Source: Epilithonimonas hominis
Lineage (GTDB): Bacteria; Bacteroidota; Bacteroidia; Flavobacteriales; Weeksellaceae
Reading direction: 5' to 3'
DNA: 41,039 nt
NCBI RefSeq assembly: GCF_003730015.1
Contig: NZ_RJTU01000085.1
Span: forward strand, 1-41,039
Under the pieces are notes generated by a model that was not told the DNA's origin, ran no database searches, and saw nothing but the letters and a program-made list of their open reading frames with translations. Of this stretch, positions 1 to 8,429 are shown in pieces. The position numbers and the translations under genes were made by a program. Numbering within the stretch: position 1 is the first letter of the stretch; every line of letters begins with the position of its first letter.

Positions 1-362
1 CAAGGTTTGAGATTGATCCGAGACTTTCCATCTTTGTCTGCATCCAGATTACCGATATCACCCATATGAAAATGATCAGATTCCCATTTTCCGTGTTCAT
101 CTTTAGAAGGATTCCAGTGGCCGCCGGCAGAAGATGCATCGGTAGCACTGCAGTTCCCGAACTCGTGGATATGAACGGCATGCAACCCTGGCTTGAGTTT
201 GAATACGCTAAGATCCATTTCCACTTTGCCTTTTTTCTGGGTAAATGTTGCAGTTCCCTGTGTTTCCGTATACGATTTTGGTCGGACAACATACTGCTTA
301 GAAATTGTTTTGCAGGATGCCAGTGATAGACCGGCAATTCCAATGAGTATTAACTTTTTCAT
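1..362 (-). CDS. sodC: Cu/Zn superoxide dismutase lipoprotein (partial, C-terminus outside window)
   Basis: Copper/zinc superoxide dismutase converts superoxide to peroxide and oxygen outside the cytoplasm. Only the first 120 residues lie in the window. Reading on the minus strand from ATG at 362, the protein opens with a lipoprotein signal (MKKLILIG...LASC, lipid-accepting Cys17), so it should be membrane-anchored. The copper ligands are in VHIHEFG (His64, His66), the bridging His is in GGHWNP (His82), and His90, His99 and Asp102 match the zinc site (HFHMGDIGN). Cys71 in GNCSA is the usual disulfide cysteine. The gene stands alone: nothing intact lies upstream for about 1 kb. The family call is secure from the metal ligands. 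The C-terminal copper His and the electrostatic loop cannot be checked here. Confidence 0.93.
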   Translation of the reverse strand, partial: MKKLILIGIAGLSLASCKTISKQYVVRPKSYTETQGTATFTQKKGKVEMDLSVFKLKPGLHAVHIHEFGNCSATDASSAGGHWNPSKDEHGKWESDHFHMGDIGNLDADKDGKSRINLKP

Positions 363-638
363 ATTATAGTTTATTTATTTTATCGAATATAACAATTTTA
401 AAGCCAATGTAATGGGAATTGTTTTACGTGAAACATTGACGACTCGGTAGTAAAATTTTAACAGTTCGGTAATAATTAACTCGGTTATTTCCAGCAGTAG
501 AAATATTTTTGGATCAAAATTAACATTGTTAAAGTGCAAAGAAGAATCACCACAGCTCTATTTCTTTTGACAGATTTTATTATTTAGGCACAAACCACTG
601 TTTCCGGAAAGTTAAATTATTAAGATAAACCGCTGTAA
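363..638. other. Intergenic region upstream of sodC, no gene seen
   Basis: This AT-rich stretch carries the leader and promoter of sodC on the minus strand. No ORF, RNA fold or strong repeat was recognised. Together with the following relic ORFs and pseudogene it makes almost 1 kb without an intact gene. Confidence 0.5.
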
Positions 639-902
639 GACATTAATGTAACAATAAAGGATATCTATGATGTAGCAAATACTGATTCAAATGGGAGTTA
701 TTGCTTTACTAACCACGGAGAGGGTAGACAAAACGAATGGTGCGATCAATAATAATTTGTAGACAATAGAAAGAATACAAAGACTTATATTCAGCTGTCT
801 ATCATATCGCAAATTGAGCTTTTAAAAAAAACAGTTCAGCAATTAAAAAGAACTATTCAGTATAATAAAATTCATACAATTGAAAACGCAATCTATCTTT
901 GA
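639..902 (+). pseudogene. Possible decayed coding remnant (two ORF pieces in one frame)
   Basis: A single reading frame runs from just after a stop at 636 to a TGA at 900-902, interrupted only by tandem TAA TAA at 750-755. The first piece has no start codon and reads DINVTIKDIYDVANTDSNGS and onward to NEWCDQ. The second piece contains QIELLKKTVQQLKRTIQ, which looks like an amphipathic helix. The composition is protein-like and the piece sits directly before a clear pseudogene, so it may be a dead gene. Open stretches of 37 and 48 codons do also arise by chance in AT-rich DNA. No family was recognised. Confidence 0.25.
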
Positions 903-929
903 ATCAGAAATTTACAATAATAAAATAAT

Positions 930-1260
930 CAAAATATTTTCTTGACTGCAGCATTAATTTTTTTATCAGCAACTACATTTGCGCAGACTGCTTTCGAAAA
1001 AATAATAACCGAAAAAATAACCACCGTAGAAGGACAGAAAACAGCTGATGAGTATACAGCATTAGCTAATGATTTTGATAAAATCGCTACGAAGGAAAGT
1101 AACAATTGGCTGCCCTACTATTACGCAGCATTTTGCAACAATTCCGAAAGGAACGCTTCTGATGCAATCCCGAAAAACTGTTGAACTGGATGCAGTCGCT
1201 GCAGATGAGGAAAAATAAGTTGCAAAAGCCGAAGCACAATATTTTCTTAATCAGAAATAA
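930..1260 (+). pseudogene. Broken gene for a small secreted protein
   Basis: An exported protein starts around 930-942 and reads LTAALIFLSATTFAQTAFEK (signal peptide ending AQ), then about 50 residues including ANDFDKIATKESNNWLPYYY. It is damaged at several points. No ATG starts this frame: the codons before TTG 942 are open only back to a TAA at 921. After AAF, one extra T in the run 1131-1134 shifts the frame. The continuation in the next frame reads ATIPKGTLLMQSRKTVELDA. There TAA at 1216-1218 interrupts what reads EEK-stop-VAKAEAQ. The piece ends at 1258-1260, much shorter than a full repeat-type protein. From memory, intact flavobacterial relatives are TPR-like periplasmic proteins of unknown role. 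The rejoined frames make pseudogene status convincing. Confidence 0.8.
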
Positions 1261-1283
1261 AACACATTTTTCTATATTAACAA

Positions 1284-1310
1284 GGCCTTCGCTCAGCGAG
1301 GTTTTTTTTT
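1284..1310 (+). terminator. Rho-independent terminator
   Basis: CCTTCGC and GCGAGG pair around a TCA loop, with one bulged T, followed by a run of nine T (1302-1310). It lies 24 bases after the last stop of the pseudogene on the same strand, so it is the surviving terminator of that dead gene. Confidence 0.75.
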
Positions 1311-1393
1311 GTTGTAGATCGCATTTTTCAATTATTTAATATCTAATTTGAAAATTTGTTTATGAATAGCAGTCTTACCATTAATCAAATTCT

Positions 1394-1401
1394 TATTTTT
1401 G
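1394..1401 (+). promoter_or_regulatory. Bacteroidetes -7 promoter element (TATTTTTG)
   Basis: This is an exact match to the TAnnTTTG consensus of the Bacteroidetes primary sigma factor, 16 bases before the TTG start of the DUF4271 gene. No TTG at the expected -33 spacing was found, so the support is only the -7 element and its position. Confidence 0.4.
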
Positions 1402-1417
1402 CAAAAATTTTTAGCTG

Positions 1418-2056
1418 TTGATAAGGATTGCAGAACATAATGATTGGGTGGTATATTGTATTCTTGGGAGTATCTTTGTCTACATTATCCTTTTATCTGT
1501 TTTTCAGAGAGATGCGAATGTCAAAGATTTTCTAATGCAAAAGATGGAAGATTCTAGCAATCTTACACCCACCTGGATCATCGTTTCGTTCGTTAGATGT
1601 TTGATGGTAGCACTGCTGCTATCACAGTTTGTTCCGGTGATTCCTAAAGTTATATCAGATATCCATATTTTTGGATGGGAGCTTAATAAATTCGGATTTA
1701 CTCTGATTACATTTCTCATTTTTGATTTCTTGAGGAATATTCTCACATTTCTGTTCTATTCCAGCGTTGGAAGTAATAAAAATCTGAAAAGTCTTACGCT
1801 CATCGCAAGCAAATTCTTTTTTCTGGAATCAATAGCTTTTATTATACTGAGTTTTATTCTCTATTACTATCCGGTAGATTTGGTACAATATTTTTATATA
1901 ATTATTTTCCTGTTTATGGGATCATTCATATTAAAAAATCTAGTATATATTTTCCATAACCAGCCTATATTGCCGGAAAAGTGGTATTATAAATTTTTGT
2001 ATATTTGCACGCTTCAAATAGTACCCGTTTTAGTACTTTGGAAGTTCTTGTTTTAA
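1418..2056 (+). CDS. DUF4271 family integral membrane protein
   Basis: A 212-residue polytopic inner-membrane protein of the DUF4271 family, function unknown. Hydrophobic segments fall roughly at residues 12-30, 52-72, 90-112, 130-150, 157-177 and 192-212, so about six helices. The start is TTG at 1418: a TAG lies in frame two codons upstream (1412-1414), which rules out a longer product, and RIAEHNDWVVY near the start is the typical N-terminus of the family as I recall it. hemD follows 24 bases downstream on the same strand, and this pairing is common in flavobacteria. Co-transcription with hemD is likely. Whether the protein has any role in haem synthesis is not shown by the sequence. Confidence 0.85.
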   Translation: MIRIAEHNDWVVYCILGSIFVYIILLSVFQRDANVKDFLMQKMEDSSNLTPTWIIVSFVRCLMVALLLSQFVPVIPKVISDIHIFGWELNKFGFTLITFLIFDFLRNILTFLFYSSVGSNKNLKSLTLIASKFFFLESIAFIILSFILYYYPVDLVQYFYIIIFLFMGSFILKNLVYIFHNQPILPEKWYYKFLYICTLQIVPVLVLWKFLF

Positions 2057-2080
2057 TCAATGTAACCAACACGTTTTGAG

Positions 2081-2821
2081 ATGAAAATCAAATCTATTTT
2101 AGTTTCACAGCCCGCTCCGAATGAATCTTCACCCTATTTGGAAATTGCTAAAAAGGAAAAAATCAAGATCGATTTTCGGCCTTTTATTCATGTACAGGGA
2201 GTGGATGCCAAAGAACTTAGAACTCAGAAAATCGACCTGACACAATACACAGGCATTATTTTCACGAGTAAAAATGCAGTGGATCATTATTTTCGTCTAG
2301 CAGAGGAAATGAGATTTGCCGTTCCGGATTCTATGCGTTACATCTGCCAGTCAGAGGCCATCGCAAATTATCTTCAGAAGCATATCGTTTACAGAAAAAG
2401 AAAAATCAGCTTTGGTGAGAAGAATTTTTCTGATCTTTCGCCGCTGTTCAAGAAACATCCAAGTGAAAAATATCTGCTACCTTCTTCTGATATCCTTACT
2501 CCGGAAATCCCGCGTGTACTGGATGCTGCCAATCTGGACTGGACAAGAGCGATTATGTACAAAACAGTTGCCAGTGATTTGACAGACATCAATGTAAAAG
2601 AATACGATATGTTGGTTTTCTTCAGTCCTCAGGGAATTAAGTCCTTAGGAATTAATTTTCCGGATTTTAAACAAGAGGAAACCAAGATTGCTGTCTTTGG
2701 AAGCACAACTCAGGCTGCTGCGGAAGAAGCGGGTCTCACCGTAAACGTGATGGCGCCTAGCAAAGAAACACCGTCTATGACTATGGCGATAGAGAAATAT
2801 GTCAGAAGCATTAATAAATAG
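2081..2821 (+). CDS. hemD: Uroporphyrinogen-III synthase
   Basis: A 246-residue HemD-family protein. It cyclises hydroxymethylbilane to uroporphyrinogen III, the branch point to haem and sirohaem, in the cytoplasm. The family is weakly conserved, but the two-lobe layout is visible: an N-terminal lobe opening KIKSILVSQPAPNESSPYLE, with TGIIFTSKNAVDHYF (residues 57-71), and a second lobe with LLPSSDILTPEIPRVLD, YDMLVFFSPQGIKSL and IAVFGSTTQAAAEEAG. The phrases FTSKNAV and FFSPQG plus the late FGSTT are the usual signature. Length matches the family. It is the second gene of a likely DUF4271-hemD operon that ends at the hairpin 20 bases downstream. Confidence 0.9.
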   Translation: MKIKSILVSQPAPNESSPYLEIAKKEKIKIDFRPFIHVQGVDAKELRTQKIDLTQYTGIIFTSKNAVDHYFRLAEEMRFAVPDSMRYICQSEAIANYLQKHIVYRKRKISFGEKNFSDLSPLFKKHPSEKYLLPSSDILTPEIPRVLDAANLDWTRAIMYKTVASDLTDINVKEYDMLVFFSPQGIKSLGINFPDFKQEETKIAVFGSTTQAAAEEAGLTVNVMAPSKETPSMTMAIEKYVRSINK

Positions 2822-2840
2822 ATCTTTGCTGAGATAAAAT

Positions 2841-2873
2841 AAAACCGTCCCTCAATTTTGGGATGGTTTTTTG
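2841..2873 (+). terminator. Rho-independent terminator after hemD
   Basis: ACCGTCCC (2844-2851) pairs with GGGATGGT (2860-2867), with one G-T pair, around an 8-base loop. Six T follow. Confidence 0.85.
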
Positions 2874-2925
2874 TTTACATTTGTTTAATCTGAAGTAATT
2901 CAGGCTAATAATTGATTTAAAAGAA

Positions 2926-4971
2926 ATGAACGCTCCAAAAGCTAGAAAAAGAGAGAAAATCCTTACTGTTCATAATGATACAAGAATAGATCCTTATTTC
3001 TGGATGAACGAAAGAGAAAATCCGGAAGTAATCCAATATCTTGAGGAGGAAAATGCTTATTGTGATTTTGTGATGAAGGATACCGAAGATCTCCAAAACG
3101 AATTATTTGAGGAGATGAAGGCTCGTTATAAAAAAGACGACGAGTCGTTACCATATTTTTTCAACGGATATTGGTACATAGTTCGTTATGAGGAAGGTAG
3201 AGAATATCCAATTTTTTCCAGAAAGTTCCAGACTTTGGAAAACGAGGAAGAAATACTTTTGGATGCCAATATTCTGGCGGGAGACGAAGCATTTTTCGAG
3301 ACTGGAAGTATTTCTGTAAGTGTTGATAATGAGGTCATTGCTTATTCTACAGATACAGTGGGAAGACGGATTTACACCATTTTTTTCAAGAATATCAAAA
3401 CGGGAAAAGTTTACCCAGACATCATAGAAAACACTACCGGAAAAGCAGTCTGGGCAGGTGATAATGAACATGTTTTCTACATCAGAAAAGATGCTAGCTT
3501 ACGGGCATTCCAAATCTACCGACATAAACTGGGAACCGATCCCGAAAATGATATTTTAATATATCATGAGAAGGATGAAACTTTTGATGTTAGTCTTTTC
3601 AAAACAAAATCATTGGAGTATATATTCATCGCATCATCCTCCACTAATGAAGATGAGATGAGATTTATTCCAGCCAATAATGTTTTTGCAGATTGGAAAC
3701 TTATACAGCCAAGAACAGAAGATTTAGAATATTCAGTTGAGCATTATCAGGATGATTTTTACATTATTACCAATGCGGATGATGCTACCAACTTCAAGAT
3801 TGTGAAAACCAAAGTAGAAACACCTTCTTTAGAATATTGGGAAGATTATATTCCTCACAGAGAAGATGTTTTATTGGAGGGTTTTGAGATTTTCAGAAAC
3901 TATTTTGTGCTGGAAGAACGCCAAAAAGGACTTTTACAAATTAATATTATTGATAATCAAAACAATAACTCCTATTATCTACCTTTTTCAGATCCGACTT
4001 ACACTGCATATATTGGTATTAATATGGAGTTTGACACAGATATTCTGAGGTTCGGGTATACATCAATGACCAAGCCTGCGTCTACTTATGAATATAATAT
4101 GAAGGACAAAACCACCACGCTTCTTAAACAACAGGAAGTTTTGGGTGGAAAATTCTTTCCGGAGAATTATATTTCTGAGCGCATCTGGGCTATTGCAAGA
4201 GACGGAAAAGAAATTGCGATCTCACTAGTTTATCATAAAAATACACCAAAATCTGCTGACACTCCACTTTTGCTTTATGGTTACGGGAGTTACGGACACA
4301 CCGTGGATGCTACATTTTCCAGCGTAAGATTATCATTACTGGACAGAGGTTTTATCTACGCGATTGCCCACATCCGCGGCGGTGAATATCTAGGGCGGGA
4401 ATGGTACGAAGATGGCAAAATGCTCCGGAAAAAAAACACATTTTTTGATTTTATTGATGCTGCAAAACACTTGATTTCACACCATTATACATCTCCAAGA
4501 CATCTTTACGCAATGGGAGGAAGCGCAGGTGGACTATTAATGGGAGCTGTGATGAATTACAATCCCGAATTATTCCACGGTATTGTGGCGCAGGTTCCTT
4601 TTGTAGATGTAGTGACAACAATGTTGGATGAAACAATACCCTTAACAACTGGAGAATATGACGAATGGGGAAATCCGAATGAAAAAGAATATTACGATTA
4701 TATGAAATCCTACTCGCCATACGACAATATCGAAGCCAAAAATTATCCTAATATTTTGATAACAACTGGCTTTCACGATTCTCAGGTTCAGTATTGGGAA
4801 CCGGCAAAATGGACGGCAAAGCTCAGAGATTTGAAGACAGACAATAACATTCTTATCTTCAAAACGGATATGACTTCCGGCCACGGTGGCGCAAGCGGAA
4901 GATTCGAAAGTTTAAAAGAAGTCGCTTTGGAATATGCGTTTTTGTTTAAAGTTGAAGGTATAAAAAATTAA
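2926..4971 (+). CDS. ptrB: Oligopeptidase B (S9A serine peptidase)
   Basis: A 681-residue prolyl-oligopeptidase-family enzyme that cuts short peptides after basic residues. It has no signal peptide, so it is cytoplasmic or periplasm-independent. The N-terminal motif DPYFWMNERENPEVIQYLEEEN is diagnostic for oligopeptidase B. The middle (about 70-390) is the beta-propeller that limits substrate size. The C-terminal alpha/beta hydrolase domain has YGYGSYG, the nucleophile elbow GGSAGG with Ser533, Asp618 in GFHDSQV and His653 in SGHGG. These positions are almost identical to those of the enterobacterial enzyme. Glu577 and Asp579 in TTGEYDEWGNP match the acidic residues that select basic P1 side chains. 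The next gene starts two bases after the stop, so the two are probably co-transcribed. Confidence 0.95.
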   Translation: MNAPKARKREKILTVHNDTRIDPYFWMNERENPEVIQYLEEENAYCDFVMKDTEDLQNELFEEMKARYKKDDESLPYFFNGYWYIVRYEEGREYPIFSRKFQTLENEEEILLDANILAGDEAFFETGSISVSVDNEVIAYSTDTVGRRIYTIFFKNIKTGKVYPDIIENTTGKAVWAGDNEHVFYIRKDASLRAFQIYRHKLGTDPENDILIYHEKDETFDVSLFKTKSLEYIFIASSSTNEDEMRFIPANNVFADWKLIQPRTEDLEYSVEHYQDDFYIITNADDATNFKIVKTKVETPSLEYWEDYIPHREDVLLEGFEIFRNYFVLEERQKGLLQINIIDNQNNNSYYLPFSDPTYTAYIGINMEFDTDILRFGYTSMTKPASTYEYNMKDKTTTLLKQQEVLGGKFFPENYISERIWAIARDGKEIAISLVYHKNTPKSADTPLLLYGYGSYGHTVDATFSSVRLSLLDRGFIYAIAHIRGGEYLGREWYEDGKMLRKKNTFFDFIDAAKHLISHHYTSPRHLYAMGGSAGGLLMGAVMNYNPELFHGIVAQVPFVDVVTTMLDETIPLTTGEYDEWGNPNEKEYYDYMKSYSPYDNIEAKNYPNILITTGFHDSQVQYWEPAKWTAKLRDLKTDNNILIFKTDMTSGHGGASGRFESLKEVALEYAFLFKVEGIKN

Positions 4972-4973
4972 TT

Positions 4974-5315
4974 ATGACAGGAGAAATCTGGAAAAAAATA
5001 GAACACTTTTTTGAAGTTAACTTTCAAACTGAGAAAAACCCTCCAATAGAAACGCTTCTATTCATTATTGGTGTTCAGGAATTGGGAAGTGGACAACAGA
5101 AATTCACCAAAGATGATAAGGTCAATTTGGTTCATATTGCTGTTTGCAGGTTGTTGGAACCTTTTGGATATTACAAATTCACGCATTATAAAGATGGCTG
5201 GCCACAATTCGAAAAGTTAGATGACCTCCCGGAATTAAAACCCAATGAACAATCATTATTAATGAAAAAAGCGATTATCCAATATTTTATAGATGAGGAA
5301 ATTGAGTTGATATGA
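4974..5315 (+). CDS. Conserved hypothetical protein, coupled to ptrB
   Basis: A 113-residue soluble protein with no signal peptide or membrane segment; I do not recognise a named family. It is rich in acidic and aromatic residues (KIEHFFEVNF, LFIIGVQELGSG, CRLLEPFGYYKF, GWPQFEKLDDLPELKP). The ATG lies two bases after the ptrB stop, so translation is probably coupled. GVQELG and the conserved-looking aromatic stretch FGYYKFTHYKDGWPQFE suggest a folded domain rather than a chance ORF. Related small genes occur in other flavobacteria as far as I recall. No function can be assigned. Confidence 0.75.
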   Translation: MTGEIWKKIEHFFEVNFQTEKNPPIETLLFIIGVQELGSGQQKFTKDDKVNLVHIAVCRLLEPFGYYKFTHYKDGWPQFEKLDDLPELKPNEQSLLMKKAIIQYFIDEEIELI

Positions 5316-5323
5316 TAATTAGG

Positions 5324-5365
5324 TAATTTGTTGATTATACAATTAATATCCTAATCAACAAATTA
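5324..5365. terminator. Inverted repeat between convergent genes, probable bidirectional terminator
   Basis: TAATTTGTTGATTA (5324-5337) and its exact complement (5352-5365) form a 14-bp AT-rich stem with a 14-base loop between two convergent genes. There is no T run, so it may be a weak terminator or simply a 3'-end stabilising hairpin. Confidence 0.5.
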
Positions 5366-5370
5366 TCAAA

Positions 5371-5868
5371 TCATCGATTTAACAAATCCTCCAACTGATT
5401 CAGTCCCATTTTGAAGCCTTCTTCAAAACCCATATCAATGAGCTGATTCAGTTCTTCTTGGGAATTGAAATGCAGATTGAAAGTCATTCTCGTTCCTTCA
5501 TCAATTCCTGTGAAACCTATTAACCAAGCAGTTTGTGGCAAATCTGTCTTGACTTTTCCTTTTTCATCTGCAAAAGCATCTGTCCACGCAATACTTCTGT
5601 GTGGCATTATTTCGCCATAACTGGCTAAGGCAAATTCTTTTTCTCCGTCCGGACCTTTCATGGCGTACAACCAAATACCATTTTCGCGGAAATCCATTTT
5701 TTCGGTTTCACATTGCCAAGGTTTTGGTGCCCACCATTGGTCTATCAATTCGGATTTGGTGAAATATTCCCAAAGTTCTGTCACATCTGCATCATAGATT
5801 TTAGAAATATAAGCGGTTGCAGAATCTAAATCTTTGTTAAAAATAATGTCGGAATTCATAACGTTCAA
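5371..5868 (-). CDS. SRPBCC / AHSA1-like domain protein
   Basis: A 165-residue cytoplasmic protein of the START-like fold, AHSA1 branch. Members bind hydrophobic ligands or act as Hsp90-cochaperone relatives; the ligand here is unknown. Family signatures are YISKIYDADVTELWEYFTKSELIDQWWAPKPW near the N-terminus, the central YAMKGPDGEKEFALASYGEI, and TRMTFNLHFNSQEELNQLIDMGFEEGFKMGLNQLEDLL in the long C-terminal helix. The start is uncertain: MNV-MNSDI offers ATG at 5868 or at 5859. The gene stands alone, convergent with the ptrB pair and divergent from the kinase gene, with about 180 bases to the latter's ATG. Confidence 0.85.
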   Translation of the reverse strand: MNVMNSDIIFNKDLDSATAYISKIYDADVTELWEYFTKSELIDQWWAPKPWQCETEKMDFRENGIWLYAMKGPDGEKEFALASYGEIMPHRSIAWTDAFADEKGKVKTDLPQTAWLIGFTGIDEGTRMTFNLHFNSQEELNQLIDMGFEEGFKMGLNQLEDLLNR

Positions 5869-6050
5869 TGTTTTTAAAAACTTAAACAGATAAAATCACA
5901 CCAAACTTTTCTTGTGGCAACATTTTTGTTTATTCACAATAAAATGTTAAAAAACGATGTTTTAAGAAATTTTTAATAATTTTATATCGTTATTATTGTG
6001 TGAATATTCTTAAAAGTAGTAATTTTAACGTTTCAAAATCAATAATAATA

Positions 6051-7592
6051 ATGGATAACAGATTTATTCCTATTATTTCTGTATTTATGACGATTTCTCT
6101 TATGGTCTTCGTTTCATTGCAGTTATATTGGATTAAAGAATTATATGGCGCATTGGAACAGGATTTTTCTAATAAAGTCTACTCTGCGCTGGAAACATCT
6201 ACACAGAAAGTTAATCAGATCGAGGTTAATAAATATTGGAATGATACCTACAAAAATGTGGGTAGTGAAGTGCTTGCGTCGAAAGATCAACCAATCAAAA
6301 CCTACATTCAACAAAGTTCGGACTCTGCAAACCGTTCCAACATCCTTTTCCAGACCAGCATTGTCGAAAAGCAAAATATCCCTGTTTCCGCCAAAGGTGA
6401 CACACTTTACACCACCAAATTATATAAAGATGAAGGTCAGCTAAAGTTAAAACGAAGCACGCCTGAACCGCTTACTACAAACATCAGCCGAGATATTGAC
6501 AATAATTCTTATCAGATGAAGGAGTTTGCAAGGCTCAGCGCCACAAATCTTCCGATTGAGAAAAGAGTGGACAGTAAGATCATTGACTCTGTGGTTACTA
6601 AAGAGCTTAAATTGAAAGGGATTGATACAAAATTTGGATTCGGCGTTATCAATAAATCCAATCAATTGACAACGATAGCTAACAATATTTACCTGGACCA
6701 AAAAGATAAAACCAATTATACTTATCCGCTTTTTACAGACAGTAAAGACAGGACTTTGTTTACGCTGGCACTGGTCTTTCCAAGAAAAGATTACTCTTTG
6801 GTAAAACATAATCTTCCAATGCTTTTGGGTACTTTTATCTCACTGCTTACGATATTGGGGATTTATATTATCTCGATTAATTATATGATGAGACAGAAAA
6901 AGATTGCCGAAATCAAAACCGATTTCATCAATAATATGTCTCACGAGTTCAAAACACCACTGGCAACAATTTCGGTGGCATCAGATTCTCTGGCCAATGA
7001 TAAAATCGCCACTGACCCAGATAAAGTCAAATATTATTCAGGACTAATAAAACAGGAAAATCTGAGGATGAAAAAACAGGTGGAAACCGTTCTGAATATG
7101 TCCAAATTGGAACGCAATGAAATGCCGCTTCATCTAAAAGAAACGAACGTGCGGGAACTGATTAAAAGCATTGCAGAATCTTTCCAGTTAATCGTCAACG
7201 AGAGAAACGGAAGACTTATAACTGAGTTCAACGCTACCAAATACAATTTCAGAGTTGATGAGTTTCACTTGTCGAATGCATTGATCAACTTGCTGGATAA
7301 TGCCAACAAATATTCCCCAGAAACACCGGAAATAAAGCTTTCTACTAGAAATGAAGGTAATTGGTATGTTATCGAAATTTCAGACAAAGGAATGGGAATG
7401 GAATCGCAAAATAAGAACAAGATCTTTGAAAAATTCTTCCGCGAGGAAACGGGAAATATCCACAACGTAAAAGGACAAGGTCTTGGTTTGTCGTATGTAA
7501 AGAAAATTGTGGAAATCCATAAGGGCCAAATCCTCGTAGATTCTCATAAAGGAAAAGGAAGTACATTCACTATAAAATTACCGATGGTGTAA
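6051..7592 (+). CDS. Membrane sensor histidine kinase
   Basis: A 513-residue two-component sensor kinase. A GTG at 6000 would give 17 more residues, but the ATG at 6051 places the first transmembrane helix right at the N-terminus (about 6-26), so I prefer it. A periplasmic sensor region of about 225 residues with no recognised fold follows, then a second helix (about 256-279). The HisKA dimerisation helix has the phosphoacceptor His298 in NNMSHEFKTPL. The ATPase domain has the N box (LINLLDNANKYSP, from about 408), the G1 box DKGMGME and the G2 box GQGLGLSYVKKI. The OmpR-type regulator follows 75 bases downstream on the same strand and is its obvious partner. The signal cannot be told from the sequence. 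Confidence 0.93.
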   Translation: MDNRFIPIISVFMTISLMVFVSLQLYWIKELYGALEQDFSNKVYSALETSTQKVNQIEVNKYWNDTYKNVGSEVLASKDQPIKTYIQQSSDSANRSNILFQTSIVEKQNIPVSAKGDTLYTTKLYKDEGQLKLKRSTPEPLTTNISRDIDNNSYQMKEFARLSATNLPIEKRVDSKIIDSVVTKELKLKGIDTKFGFGVINKSNQLTTIANNIYLDQKDKTNYTYPLFTDSKDRTLFTLALVFPRKDYSLVKHNLPMLLGTFISLLTILGIYIISINYMMRQKKIAEIKTDFINNMSHEFKTPLATISVASDSLANDKIATDPDKVKYYSGLIKQENLRMKKQVETVLNMSKLERNEMPLHLKETNVRELIKSIAESFQLIVNERNGRLITEFNATKYNFRVDEFHLSNALINLLDNANKYSPETPEIKLSTRNEGNWYVIEISDKGMGMESQNKNKIFEKFFREETGNIHNVKGQGLGLSYVKKIVEIHKGQILVDSHKGKGSTFTIKLPMV

Positions 7593-7667
7593 TTAAAAGT
7601 TAAAATTAGCAAATCAAAATATTAACAAACGAAGAATCTATAAATCTTCATTATTAATTTAAAAACA

Positions 7668-8357
7668 ATGAGCAATAGAATATTATTAGTAGAGGACGAC
7701 CAGAGTTTTGGGGCAGTTCTTAAAGATTATTTGACGATAAATAACTTCGAGGTAACATTAGCAACCGATGGAGAAATGGGACTGAAAGAATTCACCGAAA
7801 AAGAATTTGATATCTGTATTTTCGACGTGATGATGCCTAAAAAAGACGGATTTTCTCTTGCTGAAGACGTGAAAAAAATCGATAAAAATACACCGATTAT
7901 TTTCCTGACGGCAAGAAACATGAGAGAAGACATCCTGAAAGGCTATCAGATAGGAGCGGATGACTATATTACAAAACCATTCGATACAGAGTTACTTCTG
8001 TATAAGATTAAAGCAATTCTGCAAAGAAGTGCCGTTTTGGAAAATGAAGATCAGGAGCAGTTTAAAGTCAGTAATATCTTCTTCGATTCTATGTTGAGAC
8101 AACTAAGAGTTGGCGAAAACGAATACAAATTGTCTCCAAAAGAAAACGAACTTCTGAAATTGCTTTGCATCCACAGAAACGACTTTATGCCAAGAGATTT
8201 AGCATTGAGAAAAATCTGGAAAAAGGAAAACTATTTTACAGCCAGAAGTATGGATGTCTATATCGCTAAACTTAGAAAACTTCTTAAAGACGACGAAGGT
8301 CTGGAGATCATCAACGTTCACGGCGAAGGTTTCCGACTATTGGTAAAGAATCCATAA
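7668..8357 (+). CDS. OmpR/PhoB-family response regulator
   Basis: A 229-residue DNA-binding response regulator that pairs with the upstream histidine kinase. The receiver domain (1-120) has the acidic pocket Glu9-Asp10-Asp11, phosphoacceptor Asp53 in IFDVMMP, the switch residue Thr81 and Lys103 in ITKPF. The winged-helix output domain covers about 130-227, with LSPKENELLKLLCIHRNDFMPR and SMDVYIAKLRKLLKDD, the typical recognition-helix region, and ends GEGFRLLV. Length and domain order are standard for PhoB/OmpR. A strong hairpin directly after the stop ends the two-gene unit. The target genes are unknown. Confidence 0.95.
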   Translation: MSNRILLVEDDQSFGAVLKDYLTINNFEVTLATDGEMGLKEFTEKEFDICIFDVMMPKKDGFSLAEDVKKIDKNTPIIFLTARNMREDILKGYQIGADDYITKPFDTELLLYKIKAILQRSAVLENEDQEQFKVSNIFFDSMLRQLRVGENEYKLSPKENELLKLLCIHRNDFMPRDLALRKIWKKENYFTARSMDVYIAKLRKLLKDDEGLEIINVHGEGFRLLVKNP

Positions 8358-8369
8358 TAATTATCAGTC

Positions 8370-8407
8370 AAAAAACCCTTCAGATTTGAAAATCTGAAGG
8401 GTTTTTT
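8370..8407. terminator. Strong bidirectional Rho-independent terminator
   Basis: Two 18-base arms (8370-8387 and 8390-8407) are perfect complements, forming a stem around ACCCTTCAGATTT with runs of six A and six T at the ends. It therefore works in both directions. It lies between the convergent response-regulator and L,D-transpeptidase genes. Confidence 0.93.
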
Positions 8408-8429
8408 ATGCGATTGAAAAGAGGAATTA

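Noticed and set aside
66-326. Plus-strand ORF over the sodC gene
   Set aside because: It is antisense to clear Cu/Zn SOD metal motifs and has no family features of its own.
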